In this document: positions 32,759 through 42,607 of the stretch, piece by piece | How positions within the stretch are numbered: the stretch's first letter is position 1 | How the letters are laid out: each line of letters starts with the position of its first letter | Assembly: GCA_015178975.1 (NCBI GenBank) | Contig: WHVD01000013.1 | Span: 992,001-1,056,000 of the forward strand | Direction: 5' to 3' | DNA length: 64,000 nt | Source: Hysterangium stoloniferum | Lineage: Eukaryota; Basidiomycota; Agaricomycetes; Hysterangiales; Hysterangiaceae | Notes under the pieces: model-generated | Told to the model about the DNA's origin: nothing | What the model saw: only the letters and a program-made list of their open reading frames with translations | The model's database searches: none | Translations under genes and position numbers: made by a program

Positions 32759-33466
32759 TGTGAAGGATGGGCTGCAAACAGCACAATACTCCCAGAACTG
32801 AGTATTGCTTCAATTTCTTATTTTTTCCATATTTTATATTATTTAATTTTCCTCCAAATGTGAGATATATTTTGCATTTAGTAGTGCGAAGGTCTATGTA
32901 CATATGCTTGTGGGCACAAGCCCACAACAGTGACACTTGTAATTATAGTAGTGATAATGACAAGATACTTTTAACACTGACAACCACTATCTACACTGTA
33001 CAAGTATTGGTTTGGGGTTCTATCTCAATAACATCCACATTATTATACTTATATTTTGACAGTAAGCAAAGCTTTGCATTGTAACAGTCAAAGCTTGCTT
33101 GCTACTACAACTTAGCTTAACAAGATATATTCCCTTGAGCCGTTCACTCCTTATTATAGTAGCAATGTTACTCTCATTCTCTCTTCCTACCAATACATAT
33201 GTAACCTCTAATCACACCTTGAGTTCGATCCTCACTCTTAAGTACTTCATCTCTTCAATCACACCTAGAGGTTGTTGATCTTCACTTATAAGTACTTCAT
33301 CTTATCAATCACACCTTGAAGGTCAATCCTACTTCTATCATTTAAGTAGTTGGTTATTACTGTATATCATTTATTTACCGCTATCCTAATAAGTCGATCT
33401 AACTATCACACTGTTACAAGTCAATATTGCTCACACATTGAGTGGTTAATTACTCAACTCTTCATA
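32759..33466 (+). repeat. Probable LTR, family H
   Basis: It starts TGTGAAGGATGGGC and ends CAACTCTTCATA, 708 bp. Internal layout resembles families A-C: AT-rich, CTTGTGGGCACAAG, then AACAGTCAAAGC. No clear target duplication is seen (CTGGG against CCAGG), so its ends are approximate. Confidence 0.55.
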
Positions 33467-33503
33467 CCAGGTGTACCATGCACATGCTATCCAGAAGTTA
33501 CAG

Positions 33504-33985
33504 TGTGAAGAGTCGATAGATTCTGACCGCTTGATATACAAAGAATAGTGTTTATCCAACTACTATTAGAAAGTATTGACCGTTCAGTACAATACAATAG
33601 GTTATTAGACTGATAGTGCTAGTAGAAAGATGCACTACACGTCACAAGAGCAACTGTACAGTTGCTCGTGATGACTAGAACAAGAGAATAGAAGAGTTGA
33701 CTCTTGCGATACAACTCGTAGCTAGAAGTAAGAGAGATAATCAGCGAAAGACTGAATATCTAGGGTAGAGAGATAGCAGTGTGAGTCGACTACAATGTCA
33801 ACAAGCACAAAGACTTGAGAGTGGGACTTGACCTTCGCGGTTCGAGTCCAAAGACTATTAGTATGCGAGAAGACACTACCTTTATAGGTAACTGAGATGT
33901 TACCCTTGACACCTCTTGCTATTTGACATCTGGGTCGTTACGAGGTGGTGTCTGCTGGGTAAAAAATGTCTCTTCTCTTGGCGCC
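33504..33985 (-). repeat. Truncated LTR family C
   Basis: Plus strand TGTGAAGAGTCGATAG followed by the inverted family C sequence as far as GGCGCCGAGTG (about 33985). Confidence 0.82.
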
Positions 33986-34040
33986 GAGTGCATGGCAAAA
34001 CCCTGGGACCCCTTGACTTCCAAATCACTCTGGCTTTTGA

Positions 34041-34443
34041 AGCAACAACTTACCTAAGGAGAAGGTGCTTACTCTCAACACAAATGACATCAAGATCAAA
34101 TGGTCTGACCTCCCTGAATATGATGGAAGTCATTCCAAAGCTTTGGAGTACATCCTTGACATCATGAGTTTTTTAGAAATATCGGACTCGATAAGTATCC
34201 TGTTGGGAGTCACTCTGCCCAGACAACTCACAGGTAATGTGAAGATTTGGTGGAGTACATTAGACTGTGAGCATCACACTGAATTCAGTCAATCTCATGG
34301 ATCTTTCCTTTGGAGCATCATCAGAGGTTTACTAGGGACCAGGTGGTGTGAATCTCTTACAATCAAATAAATAGGAAGAAATGAGATTTTGTCAAACTTA
34401 TTATGATTGTGAAACTCCAGTACAGTACATTCAGCACCGGATC
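34041..34443 (+). pseudogene. Gypsy gag fragment, Gy3 lineage
   Basis: It reads NTNDIKIKWSDLPEYDGSH, ALEYILDIMSFLEISDSI and EFSQSHGSFLW, matching Gy3 at 14640-14930. There is a stop at 34370. It is cut on the right by the Copia LTR at 34444. Confidence 0.85.
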
Positions 34444-34747
34444 TGTTAGGGTATGATATTACAGCTCTAACATAGTCTATTATGATCTCTATATTTTTCT
34501 GATATTTGTAGTATTTTTCCCAGCACTATAGGTGCAGTATTGAATAAGTTACCTAGTAAGGTAACTGATGTGTAGGTGCTTAGGTAAGCACCCTGTAGCA
34601 TACTCTGCTGTGGGTGTGGGAAGTCTCCTTAGTGTTTACTTTCCTCACACTCACAGGTATGTAGTTATTTCATAGATGAATACACTTAGTATTTACTTTC
34701 CTCACACTCATAGGGTGTTTGTCAAGAGTTATTCAACTGTTTCAACA
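34444..34747 (+). repeat. Copia LTR family G with adjoining primer site
   Basis: TGTTAGGGTATGATATTAC to CTGTTTCAACA, 304 bp, directly followed by GGTTATGGGTCCCAG (34748-34762), the initiator-Met anticodon-arm type primer site. It is therefore a 5' LTR. Solo copies are at 35660 and 37479. Confidence 0.85.
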
Positions 34748-36433
34748 GGTTATGGGTCCCAGCTTCTAAACTGGTACATCCAGTTGTCATCTGCACAATC
34801 CATCACTTTGCACATCTTTTCTGACAATTTCTATTTGTTCAAAACACTCTACATTACATTTGGATTTTATTTTGGTTATATCTTCTTGGATTTTGGCCTG
34901 ATTTGGTCACTTTTTAGACTCACATCTCACACCTGTGATTGTGTGCATTGTTTGCCCATTTAGGTGCCCATGTCCATAAAAGGAAATATATTCCCACGCT
35001 CCAAATCACTTGTTGTCACTCAATTTTGCTTTTTTTGGGCAACTTCACTTTTATCACCCTTATGACTCACCCTGTCACACCCTGTCACCTCTCTCTCCAG
35101 TCACACTCTTCCCTTACATCTCAAGTACTTCACAGTATCATCTGGGTCTGTACCACATCATTTTACCTTTTAACATGGTCTTTTAGATACAATGAACTTG
35201 AACTGTTGGTACTGTGCTCTTCAGAGGGCTTTTGTTTTTACCTTCCTTGCAATATCACGGTAACCCTGTTGAGCAAGGTGGTGTTACAACTGCTTATCCA
35301 ATTACTTAGTTCTTTTCAAGTTAAATTCTTGGTGGATATTGACATGTCATAGTATCCAGTGATACTTACAAATGTAGTATCATATTGGAAGAAAATAATT
35401 ATGAGGATTGGAGACATGATATAATTGGTCTTTTTTGTGTATAGTGAACTGTCTTTCTATTGCCACTGGCAAAGAAAAACAACCTAGTGATACTAGTTTA
35501 CAGTCTGCCTAGTTGGAACGCTCCAATAAAGCAGCTGGTATCATATGGCACTCTCTTGGACCTACACAGTGCACCCATGTTGACATTGATGACGGTCCTG
35601 ATGATATGTGGTCTAAAATTGAAAAGGCACATAATAAACAACTCCCTGCAGTTCGTTTTTGTTAGAGTATGATATTACAGCTTTCATATAGTCTATGATA
35701 TTCCCTATATTTTTCTGATATTTGTAGTATTTTTCCCAGCATTGTAGGTACAGTATTGAGTGAGTCACCTAGTAAGGTAACTGATGTGTAGGTGCTTAGG
35801 TAAGCACCCTGTAGCATACTCCACTGTGGGTGTGGGAAAGTCTCCTTAGTGTTTACTTTCCTCACACTCACAGGTATGTAGTTATTTCACAGTTGAATAC
35901 ACTTAATGTTTACTTTCCTCACACTCATAGAGTGTTTGTCAAGAGTTATTCAACTGTTTCAACAGTTTTAGTGCCTACAATGACCTCTTTAATATTCAGA
36001 AGAAACCTGATGAATTTTTGACTTTATTAATAAGTCATGTTGACAAGGTTTGTGCACATGTCCAGAACTTGCATCCAAAGGGGTACACTCTTGCCATGCT
36101 AGATGATGAGCTTGCTGCTCTCACTTAACTTTGTTCTCTGCCTGAATCTGACTCTGTGTGGAGTTCATCTTTAATGATGAATACTACTATCACATTCTCT
36201 AATGTCAAAACTCACTTTGTATCACAAAAGAGTCTGCAGTCTGCCAGAAGTTTAGAGACAGCAAACAAGATTGTGTCAAAGACTTCCAACACTTCTGGTA
36301 AAGTTCTGTGCACATTCTGCAATGGTTCCAGCAACACCCAAGACAATTGTTACAAGTATGCAAATGCACAGAAACAGGCAAAGACCAGAATTGAGCAGAA
36401 GAAAAAGGAGTATAAAGAAAGAAAGGCTGTTAA
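34748..36433 (+). pseudogene. Copia leader and gag relic
   Basis: After a long noncoding leader, gag-like sequence appears near 35350 (degraded ILEENNYEDW and an IIGLF-like run). It resumes around the nested LTR and reads AYNDLFNIQKKPDEFLTLLI and ELAALT near 35970-36125. It ends with a zinc knuckle, CTFCNGSSNTQDNCYKY near 36308. A stop at 36126 and frame changes make it dead. It is cut by a truncated TRIM LTR at 36434. Confidence 0.7.
35660..35964 (+). repeat. Solo Copia LTR family G in Copia gag
   Basis: 305 bp with exact target duplication GTTTT (35655-35659 and 35965-35969). It splits the gag relic of the same family. Confidence 0.92.
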
Positions 36434-36595
36434 TGTTAGAAATGGGAAAATACAATATTTATATGTGACAGACTGTTATAAGACCCAGGTTTGCCATCAG
36501 TTATATAAACTGTTATAAGAGCACAAGTTGGGATCATACAGTAAGTCCTTATATATATGTATATATAATCCATCATATAATACTAGACCATAGAT
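36434..36595 (+). repeat. Truncated TRIM LTR, tRNA module lost
   Basis: TGTTAGAAATGGG through the AT-rich TATATATATGTATATATAAT stretch to ACTAGACCATAG, ending just where the tRNA-like module should begin. A 4-bp insertion (ACAG) lies near 36540. The neighbouring sequence is an inverted Copia piece. Confidence 0.85.
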
Positions 36596-37478
36596 ATTAG
36601 CAGGGTCAACTTGCCAGAAAGGCTTAGGAGGACCTCTGTTTTTTGGTGGATTCTGACATGGTTGAGGGGGAGGACTTGGTGAATGCTCAGAAGCAGGATC
36701 AAAGCTAGAGGCAGAATCAGGAGCCAAAGCATTATCCCAATCATCTCCCACCTGATTTGGTTCCTGTGGAGCTCCCACCTGAGTAGACCCAGAGAGTCCA
36801 GTAATAAACATATCAATAAATTGTTGGTTATCAGGAAGAACCTTAGGAATAGATGGTGGTGGTGGTATAGTCTGCTTAGATAGTCCTGGCAAAACTCTCT
36901 CATCAAAAACAGTATTATTACTGATGATTGTCTTAGTCAATAGATTGTAAAATAACCAACTCTTATAATCTGGAGGATATCCAATGAAGACACACTTCTG
37001 TGTATGAGAGCCAAGTCCAATACATTGATCCTTCTACACATGTACTGTAGATAGGTAGTGGATACAAATACTCTGAGTTGTAACACATCTGGTTTACTGC
37101 CATGGAAAACAGTGTAGGGCACAGAGTGTTTGAGAGCAGTAGTAGGTGAGCAATTGCGCATATAAGTAATTGCAAAGACAGCATGTCCCCAAAAAGGAGG
37201 AAGATGGGATTCAGCCATAATGGAAGTAGCTCCTTCTTCCAATGTCCTATTAAAGCATTCAGCTACACCATTTTGGTGAGGCTCATTTTAGACAGTATGC
37301 TGCTGACTAATACCAGCATTTGAAAGGAAAGTATCAAATTTCTTTGACATATATTCTCCACCCTTATCATCTCTAAAGATCTTGATCTTCTGACCAAGCA
37401 TATTCTCCACTTTGGCCTTATATTGCTTAAATGCCTGAAATGCATCACTTTTATTTTTAAGTAATGCAGTGGCAGTAT
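36596..37478 (-). pseudogene. Copia integrase fragment, minus strand
   Basis: The minus strand reads KVENMLGQKIKIFRDDKGGE, NGVAECFNRTLEEGATS, LPPFWGHAVFAITYMRNCSP and then the integrase tail with VFDERVLPGL and a Pro-rich linker. Several stops. It is a different Copia lineage from 53660-58230. Confidence 0.82.
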
Positions 37479-37753
37479 TGTTAGAGTATGATATTACAGC
37501 TTTATGATGTTCTATGTTGCTCCCTATATTTTTCTGATATTTGTAGTATTTTTCCCAGCACTGTAGGTACAGTAGTTACTGAATTACCTAGTTAGGCAAC
37601 TATATAGATTCCTGAGAACCTGGGCACTTAAATAAGTGCCCAGTGCATCGTCACATCTGTGGGGCTGTAAGAAAGCAACCTTAGAGCTTGCTGTCATCTC
37701 ATCCCTCACAATGTTTTGGGTGATCTTCAGCTACATATTGAGCTGTTTCAACA
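37479..37753 (+). repeat. Copia LTR family G
   Basis: TGTTAGAGTATGATATTAC to GCTGTTTCAACA, 275 bp. LTR-D was later inserted at its last base. The outer flanks do not match. Confidence 0.82.
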
Positions 37754-37757
37754 CTTG

Positions 37758-38895
37758 TGTTACGACCGGACAATCCCGCCGGACTCCAGGCACTAACCCA
37801 TACGCCCCCACACGCTACAAGCACCAATCGTCTGTTTATAGGATTTCCCACCCGGACTCCGTTACGTCAAGACTCGTTACGTTCGACCTCATTACGACAC
37901 ATATCAGTCACCGGACTTCCCCCGGACTCCGTCTCTGTCTATGTCCGTCTTCATCCCACGCATCAGTCACCGGTCCCCGCTTAGAATCCCGTCACCGCTC
38001 TAATCGAGCCCCGTTCCCGTTTTAGTCAAATGACCTGTCACGATTTAGGACTCCGCTCCCACTCCGTTTCCCGTTATGGGTTATGCTTTGTCACAATTCG
38101 GACTCTGCTCCGTTCCGTTCCGTTCCTAACACCAGTTTGGTGTTTACTATTCCCATTTCATGTTTTGTTAGTTTCGTTTTGCCATTACTGGATTTGGTAT
38201 GTCATTCACTCCATGGTCTATATAAACTGGCAGATGTTGTACATACAATCCAGTCAGAAAATTAGCTTAGATTCCCCCCAGTAATCTAATAATATTTTCC
38301 GCTCTAAAACCTTACTTGATTCACATCGCTCGCACTAGTCGGAGCCCACGGGCTCCGGCGCATCTACCTCTCTCAACCAACTCGACTCACGACCCACGAC
38401 CCCCAACCTCCGACTTACGACCTACAACCCATGAACCCCGCCCGGACTCCCTGGGATCCCCATCCGTCCATTTGAAATTGGACAACACGATCTAGCGAGG
38501 GCACAGCCTATTGTCAAAACTGCCTCCACTGTCTCCAAGACCTTCTGGAACCTTCTAGAACCTTCTAGAAGCTTCCAGCATGTTCCAGAGTATTTCCAGT
38601 TCATTTCCCATGACAGCTGTCAATCAGCTGTCAGTTTCCATTCAAGCTGTCAATCAGCTGTCACTTCTGACAGCTGTCAACCAGCTGTCACTTTTGACAG
38701 CTGACAAGCCTACTGATGTATAACATATATAAGCTTGTAGTTAGTGACCTGAATAGTAACAACTTTCCTCAGACTTGTGTGTGTCATGTGTCACAGTAAG
38801 TCACAGGTCACATTTAACACCTATAAGCTGAAGCCAAGTCCTACCGGATATCCCGCGGGTTTCTCCGGAAACCTGGCCTGTGTGTGTACCTAACA
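37758..38895 (+). repeat. Solo LTR family D with nested Copia LTR
   Basis: TGTTACGACCGGACAATCC to GTGTACCTAACA with exact target duplication ACTTG (37753-37757 and 38896-38900). It is interrupted at CCTAT by a Copia LTR (38512-38819). It is unusually C-rich, with repeated CGGACTCC-type units. Confidence 0.9.
38512..38819 (+). repeat. Solo Copia LTR (family of the 53660-58230 element)
   Basis: TGTCAAAACTGCCTCC to CACATTTAACA, 308 bp, with exact target duplication CCTAT (38507-38511 and 38820-38824). It contains three copies of the CAGCTGTCAATCAGCTGTCA type unit. Confidence 0.93.
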
Positions 38896-39092
38896 ACTTG
38901 GTCCCATCACTTACCTATTAGGTGTTGGAATTGAAAGGGACAGAAAGAGGAAAACTATCACTCTATCACAGTGACAATATATCTTAGATATGCTGAAATG
39001 CTATGGTCTTGCTGATTGCATTCCCATTAGTACACCTATAGAGCCTAACTTGAAATTAAGTAAAGATCAGTGACATTTGAGGAAATTGCATA
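38896..39092 (+). pseudogene. Copia reverse transcriptase fragment
   Basis: A degraded reading with the Copia RT tail pattern (LGVGIERD-like, then LxQxQYILxML, YGLADCIPI and STPIEPNLKLSK). It corresponds to 56960-57100 of the complete Copia. Stops are frequent. Confidence 0.6.
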
Positions 39093-39305
39093 CAGTGAGG
39101 GACAAAACCCTTCCAATGATTTTTAGTTGTGCAAAGATTCATGAATAACTCAAGAACCACTGTAGCTACAGACCTAAGATTTGGGGAGTGGTTAGGTCTA
39201 TATGTTGTCTATTTACCCTTAAAGTATTATTACATAAGCATCAGTATTTCCCACACTATAAATAAAATACTAATTAAACTGCATTGGAAGGGTTCTGTCC
39301 CTGTC
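39093..39305. mobile_element. MITE-like element with 25-bp inverted ends
   Basis: The left end CAGTGAGGGACAAAACCCTT (continuing CCAATG) and the inverted right end TGACAGGGACAGAACCCTT (continuing CCAATG) bound about 213 bp without a frame. A TA dinucleotide precedes the left end. The CAGTG start and layout recall the Tc1-type ends at 59459. Confidence 0.65.
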
Positions 39306-40335
39306 ACATGATTAACATATAACCATATTGTTTATATGCAAATAAGTGCAAATAAAAATCATCTGACTGGTCAAAATTATATAGGGTATAGAACTGATCC
39401 CCACCGAGCGCTAATACATAGTGGTGACCTACGTGGGGACCTCTGCTTAGAGTAACCGAGGTCCCCACCCAAATACACCCGATATACTACCGTGGATCCA
39501 TAGTTGACCCATAACCAGACCCAGATCACCGTAGCCGACTAAGAGGTGGCTTTCTTCTACAAGAGCAACAGCAACACTCATCCATCTCCAACATGTCTGC
39601 AAAGCCAGAGACAAGTACCGTCGCCTCTCTTTGAGGGGTGGCAATGTAGGGGTAGCAATGTCGGTTGGGATGCCTATGCCTCACATCGTGGCTCTCTTTG
39701 AGGGCTCGTGTTTTGAAAGGCGGTCCATTGGAGCTCAGGGATCCCATTTTTCAAAACAGCTCTTCAAAGCAACATCTACTACCCAGAAATGTGCACTCCC
39801 CATGTTGTAGCTCTCTCTTTCTTTGGGGGGTCGGGTTTTGAAAGACACCTGTTCCAAGCAGAGGTTTTCGTCTCAAGGCAGCCTCAATCTATGACTGCGT
39901 TGCCCGGCTACATAGGACATCGGTCGCTCGTGATTCACAGACCAGCTTGCTCATTACCCGACTACTATCTGCTGACAATTGCCCCCCTATTACCATCGTA
40001 TGTGTTTAAATCACTTAATTTTTTGACAATTCTCAGATTATCCCGACTGTAGTCAAGTTAACAACATATCTGAAAAGATCACAATATTTTGCAATGTGAG
40101 TGCTACACTTCAGACTTGCAACTTACCTTATGACTTGTATTCAGTGACGACGAGTGCTCCGCAGTGACCGTAGTAACAGCGACATGTATGTCTGTTGTCG
40201 GTCTACAGAGAGCTAGGTCAATACTGTGATCAATGTGGATGAAGTTTGGTGTGTCTATTTACTACTCGTCTTCGCTTACTGTTAAAAGTCGTTTATAGCG
40301 CAACCAAAGGAACAGCGGGTACTGCTGATTCGTGA
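39306..40335. other. Intergenic region
   Basis: No convincing gene. Two short similar stretches, TCTCTTTGAGGG...GTTTTGAAAGGCG near 39693 and TCTTTGGGG...GTTTTGAAAGACA near 39820, suggest a small local duplication. The missing 5' exons of the PLC-like gene could lie at the right side, but I could not place them. Confidence 0.4.
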
Positions 40336-41381
40336 CTCGAGTATTTATCTCTCATACCCGCTCTAACTGGGCTGATCGAAGGCGACTACTCTGGCCAGAC
40401 CGTACTCAGTGAAGATGTAGTGGAGGCCGGCATGTTCGTCTGTAACTGGCCGCACGAATGCTGCGGCGTGACCCATTACCCAATGGCAAAGGGAGGGTTG
40501 TTGGCACAGGAACGCACTTTTGCTGCGTACCTGAAAACAGTCAAAACATGGGTAGACACACATCCTAGCGAAGGTATTTCTACTCTATTTTTGCATGTCT
40601 GCTATTGAATCTCTGTATTAGTCTTGACCATTCTGATCGTCAACAGCGACAAATTACCTCCAATGCAGTGGCAAGCGGTATACCAATCTGCTGGAATGGA
40701 CACCGTATCTTTGTCGCCCACCTCAGCCTCCCTTACTAAGGACGCATGGCCTACCTTAGGCGGTATGTAGCCTTCCTGATGAGTTTCATTGGTTACACTC
40801 ACAAATAATATAGAGACGATCGACTCTGGCAAGCGTGTCGTCACCTATCTAGATACCCAGGCCGATTTCACTCAGCTTCCGTACATCATCGATGGTTTGT
40901 CCACGATTTACTATTTACAATGACAGTTATCTAATAGCAACAACCCATAGAATTCTCAAACATGTGGGAAACACCATTTGATGTAGCGGAGGCCAGCTTC
41001 CCTTGCAGTGTGAACCGCACAAGCAGCAACGATCCAACGTCTCAGCTTAGCTTGATTAACCACTACTTGGACAAAGTGAGTTGTTCCTTTTATAATGGTG
41101 TTCCTACATGACCGTCTATTAGACTGTAACCATTGGCACCACCACCTTTCCAGCGCCTGACACCGATCAGCTTGCTGTGACCAATGCCACCAGCGGCTCT
41201 GGTTGGCTAGGTGTAGAAGTCCAAACCTGCATCGCGGCCCACGGAGCACCACCAAACTTCCTCCTTGTAGACGTACGTGCGCGGAATGCATGGTTGACGA
41301 TGTACTGATTATATTTTCCTGGATCAGTTCTACGAATTCGGGGGTGGAAGCGTGTTCCAGGTTGCCGCTAATATATATTAA
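40336..41381 (+). CDS. PLC-like phosphodiesterase (PI-PLC X-like), 5' end unresolved
   Basis: Six exons join in phase: 40336-40573, 40622-40762, 40814-40894, 40951-41075, 41123-41272 and 41328-41381, with introns of 48-56 nt. The product reads AAYLKTVKTWVDTHPSEVLT, SDKLPPMQWQAVYQSAGMD, WPTLGE, DSGKRVVTYLDTQADFTQLP, MWETPFDVAEASFPCSVNRT and PNFLLVDFYEFGGGSVFQVA. This order is that of fungal PLC-like TIM-barrel phosphodiesterases, usually secreted. The N-terminal part with the signal peptide and the catalytic His (GxHDS-like region) is not visible upstream: a TGA stands at 40333, and the sequence around CNWPHECC departs from the usual CHTSC motif. The gene may be 5' truncated or have exons I could not find. 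Sequence just past the stop (INGV) resembles the usual C-terminus in another frame. Confidence 0.65.
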
Positions 41382-42240
41382 TGGGGTACAGCTCACCTCG
41401 ACAACCGTTGCTTTCACCCGTGGGTACGAGTGGCACAATGTCGACGCCTCTAGGCAATATGGCATTTGACACGCTATTCACAGCTCGTTCGATGGCCTCG
41501 TGGGCTATATCCACGACCCTGCTGGCCTGGGAAAGATGAATGGAAGCGGCAGTTCCCGAGCGATCCAGATGTTATCAGAATAGAGCCACATCGGGTTACT
41601 GTGTCGAATTCGTGGATGTTGGATTCATCTCTATCCCGTTGTCAGATACTCTCAAATCATTTGGCTCAAGCACAAAGAGGGGTGTGAAAGTATCTAGCTT
41701 GCATGTGTACATCATCAATTCCTTATTCAAATATTTAATCTAATCCATGCCTAGTAGTGGTCGACCCGGTGATGTGCGTGTCGGGGCCAAAAGCGAAAGG
41801 GAAGACATACACAAGATATTGGAAGGAAATTGACCCTTACATAGGTGAGTGACAGATGTTGATGCCGCCATTGTTGTGCACAGACGCACTATGAAATCCA
41901 GTCCATGTCAGTTGTCAATTCTGCTCCTCTTCGAAGTCCTCGCTCCCACTGCTGGGCCCACATTCTAAAGTCATTCGCCGTAAAATGTCACGAGGGAGTT
42001 TTCCAAGATGTGCATGGTTCAACAATTCACCAATCCACACTTTTCAAGAGAGGTATGCTTCATGCTACGCTTTTCCATTGACCGATGTGGGTGTTACATG
42101 GAAGATGATTGACAAGAAGGCTCACAAGTACAATTTTACTATAGCGATTCAAGTATGTATCACCTGTCACTTATTACACCCATACTCCAAATGATACTGT
42201 TTACTCAGTCATGCAAACCTAAATGTTAGAGCAAATCCAG
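41382..42240 (+). other. Unidentified, possibly spliced coding remnant
   Basis: Short frames look coding: SGYCVEFVDVGFISIPLSDT near 41600, VDPVMCVSGPKAKGKTYTRY near 41765 followed by a GTGAGT donor near 41845, and SMSVVNSAPLRSPRSHCWAH near 41905 running on through FAVKCHEGVFQDVHGSTIHQ. I do not recognise the family. No start or clear end is found. 42241-42607 shows nothing. Confidence 0.3.
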
Positions 42241-42607
42241 TCACTTCCTAAATGATGAGTTACGGTCATGTAACTGACATGTCGCAATAATAGATTTTGA
42301 TAGAGCTTTGAATTGACATTAAACTATCACAATCAAGCTGTCGCATTTTCCCAGATCCCACTCTATGTATCTGAATGAAATCTAATTAACCTTCATGTTT
42401 TTGACTTGAAAACTGGCAGTTGAGGGGTTTGAAACCGGTGAAACCATTTTTTGAACTGAAACATCTGCCATTCAGTCTGTCCACCCGCCATTACTGCCCC
42501 TGCATATTGTGTTTGCTCACAACCTCTGTCACATATATCACCTTGGCTGAAAGGAATGACTGAATTATTTTTCATTGTGCTTCGAGCAACAGCAGGGTAC
42601 ACACAGA

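Noticed and set aside
37757..38025. Frames in the C-rich region 37636-38025
   Set aside because: The sequence is LTR family D, repeated in inverted orientation at 22226-23505 without a conserved frame.
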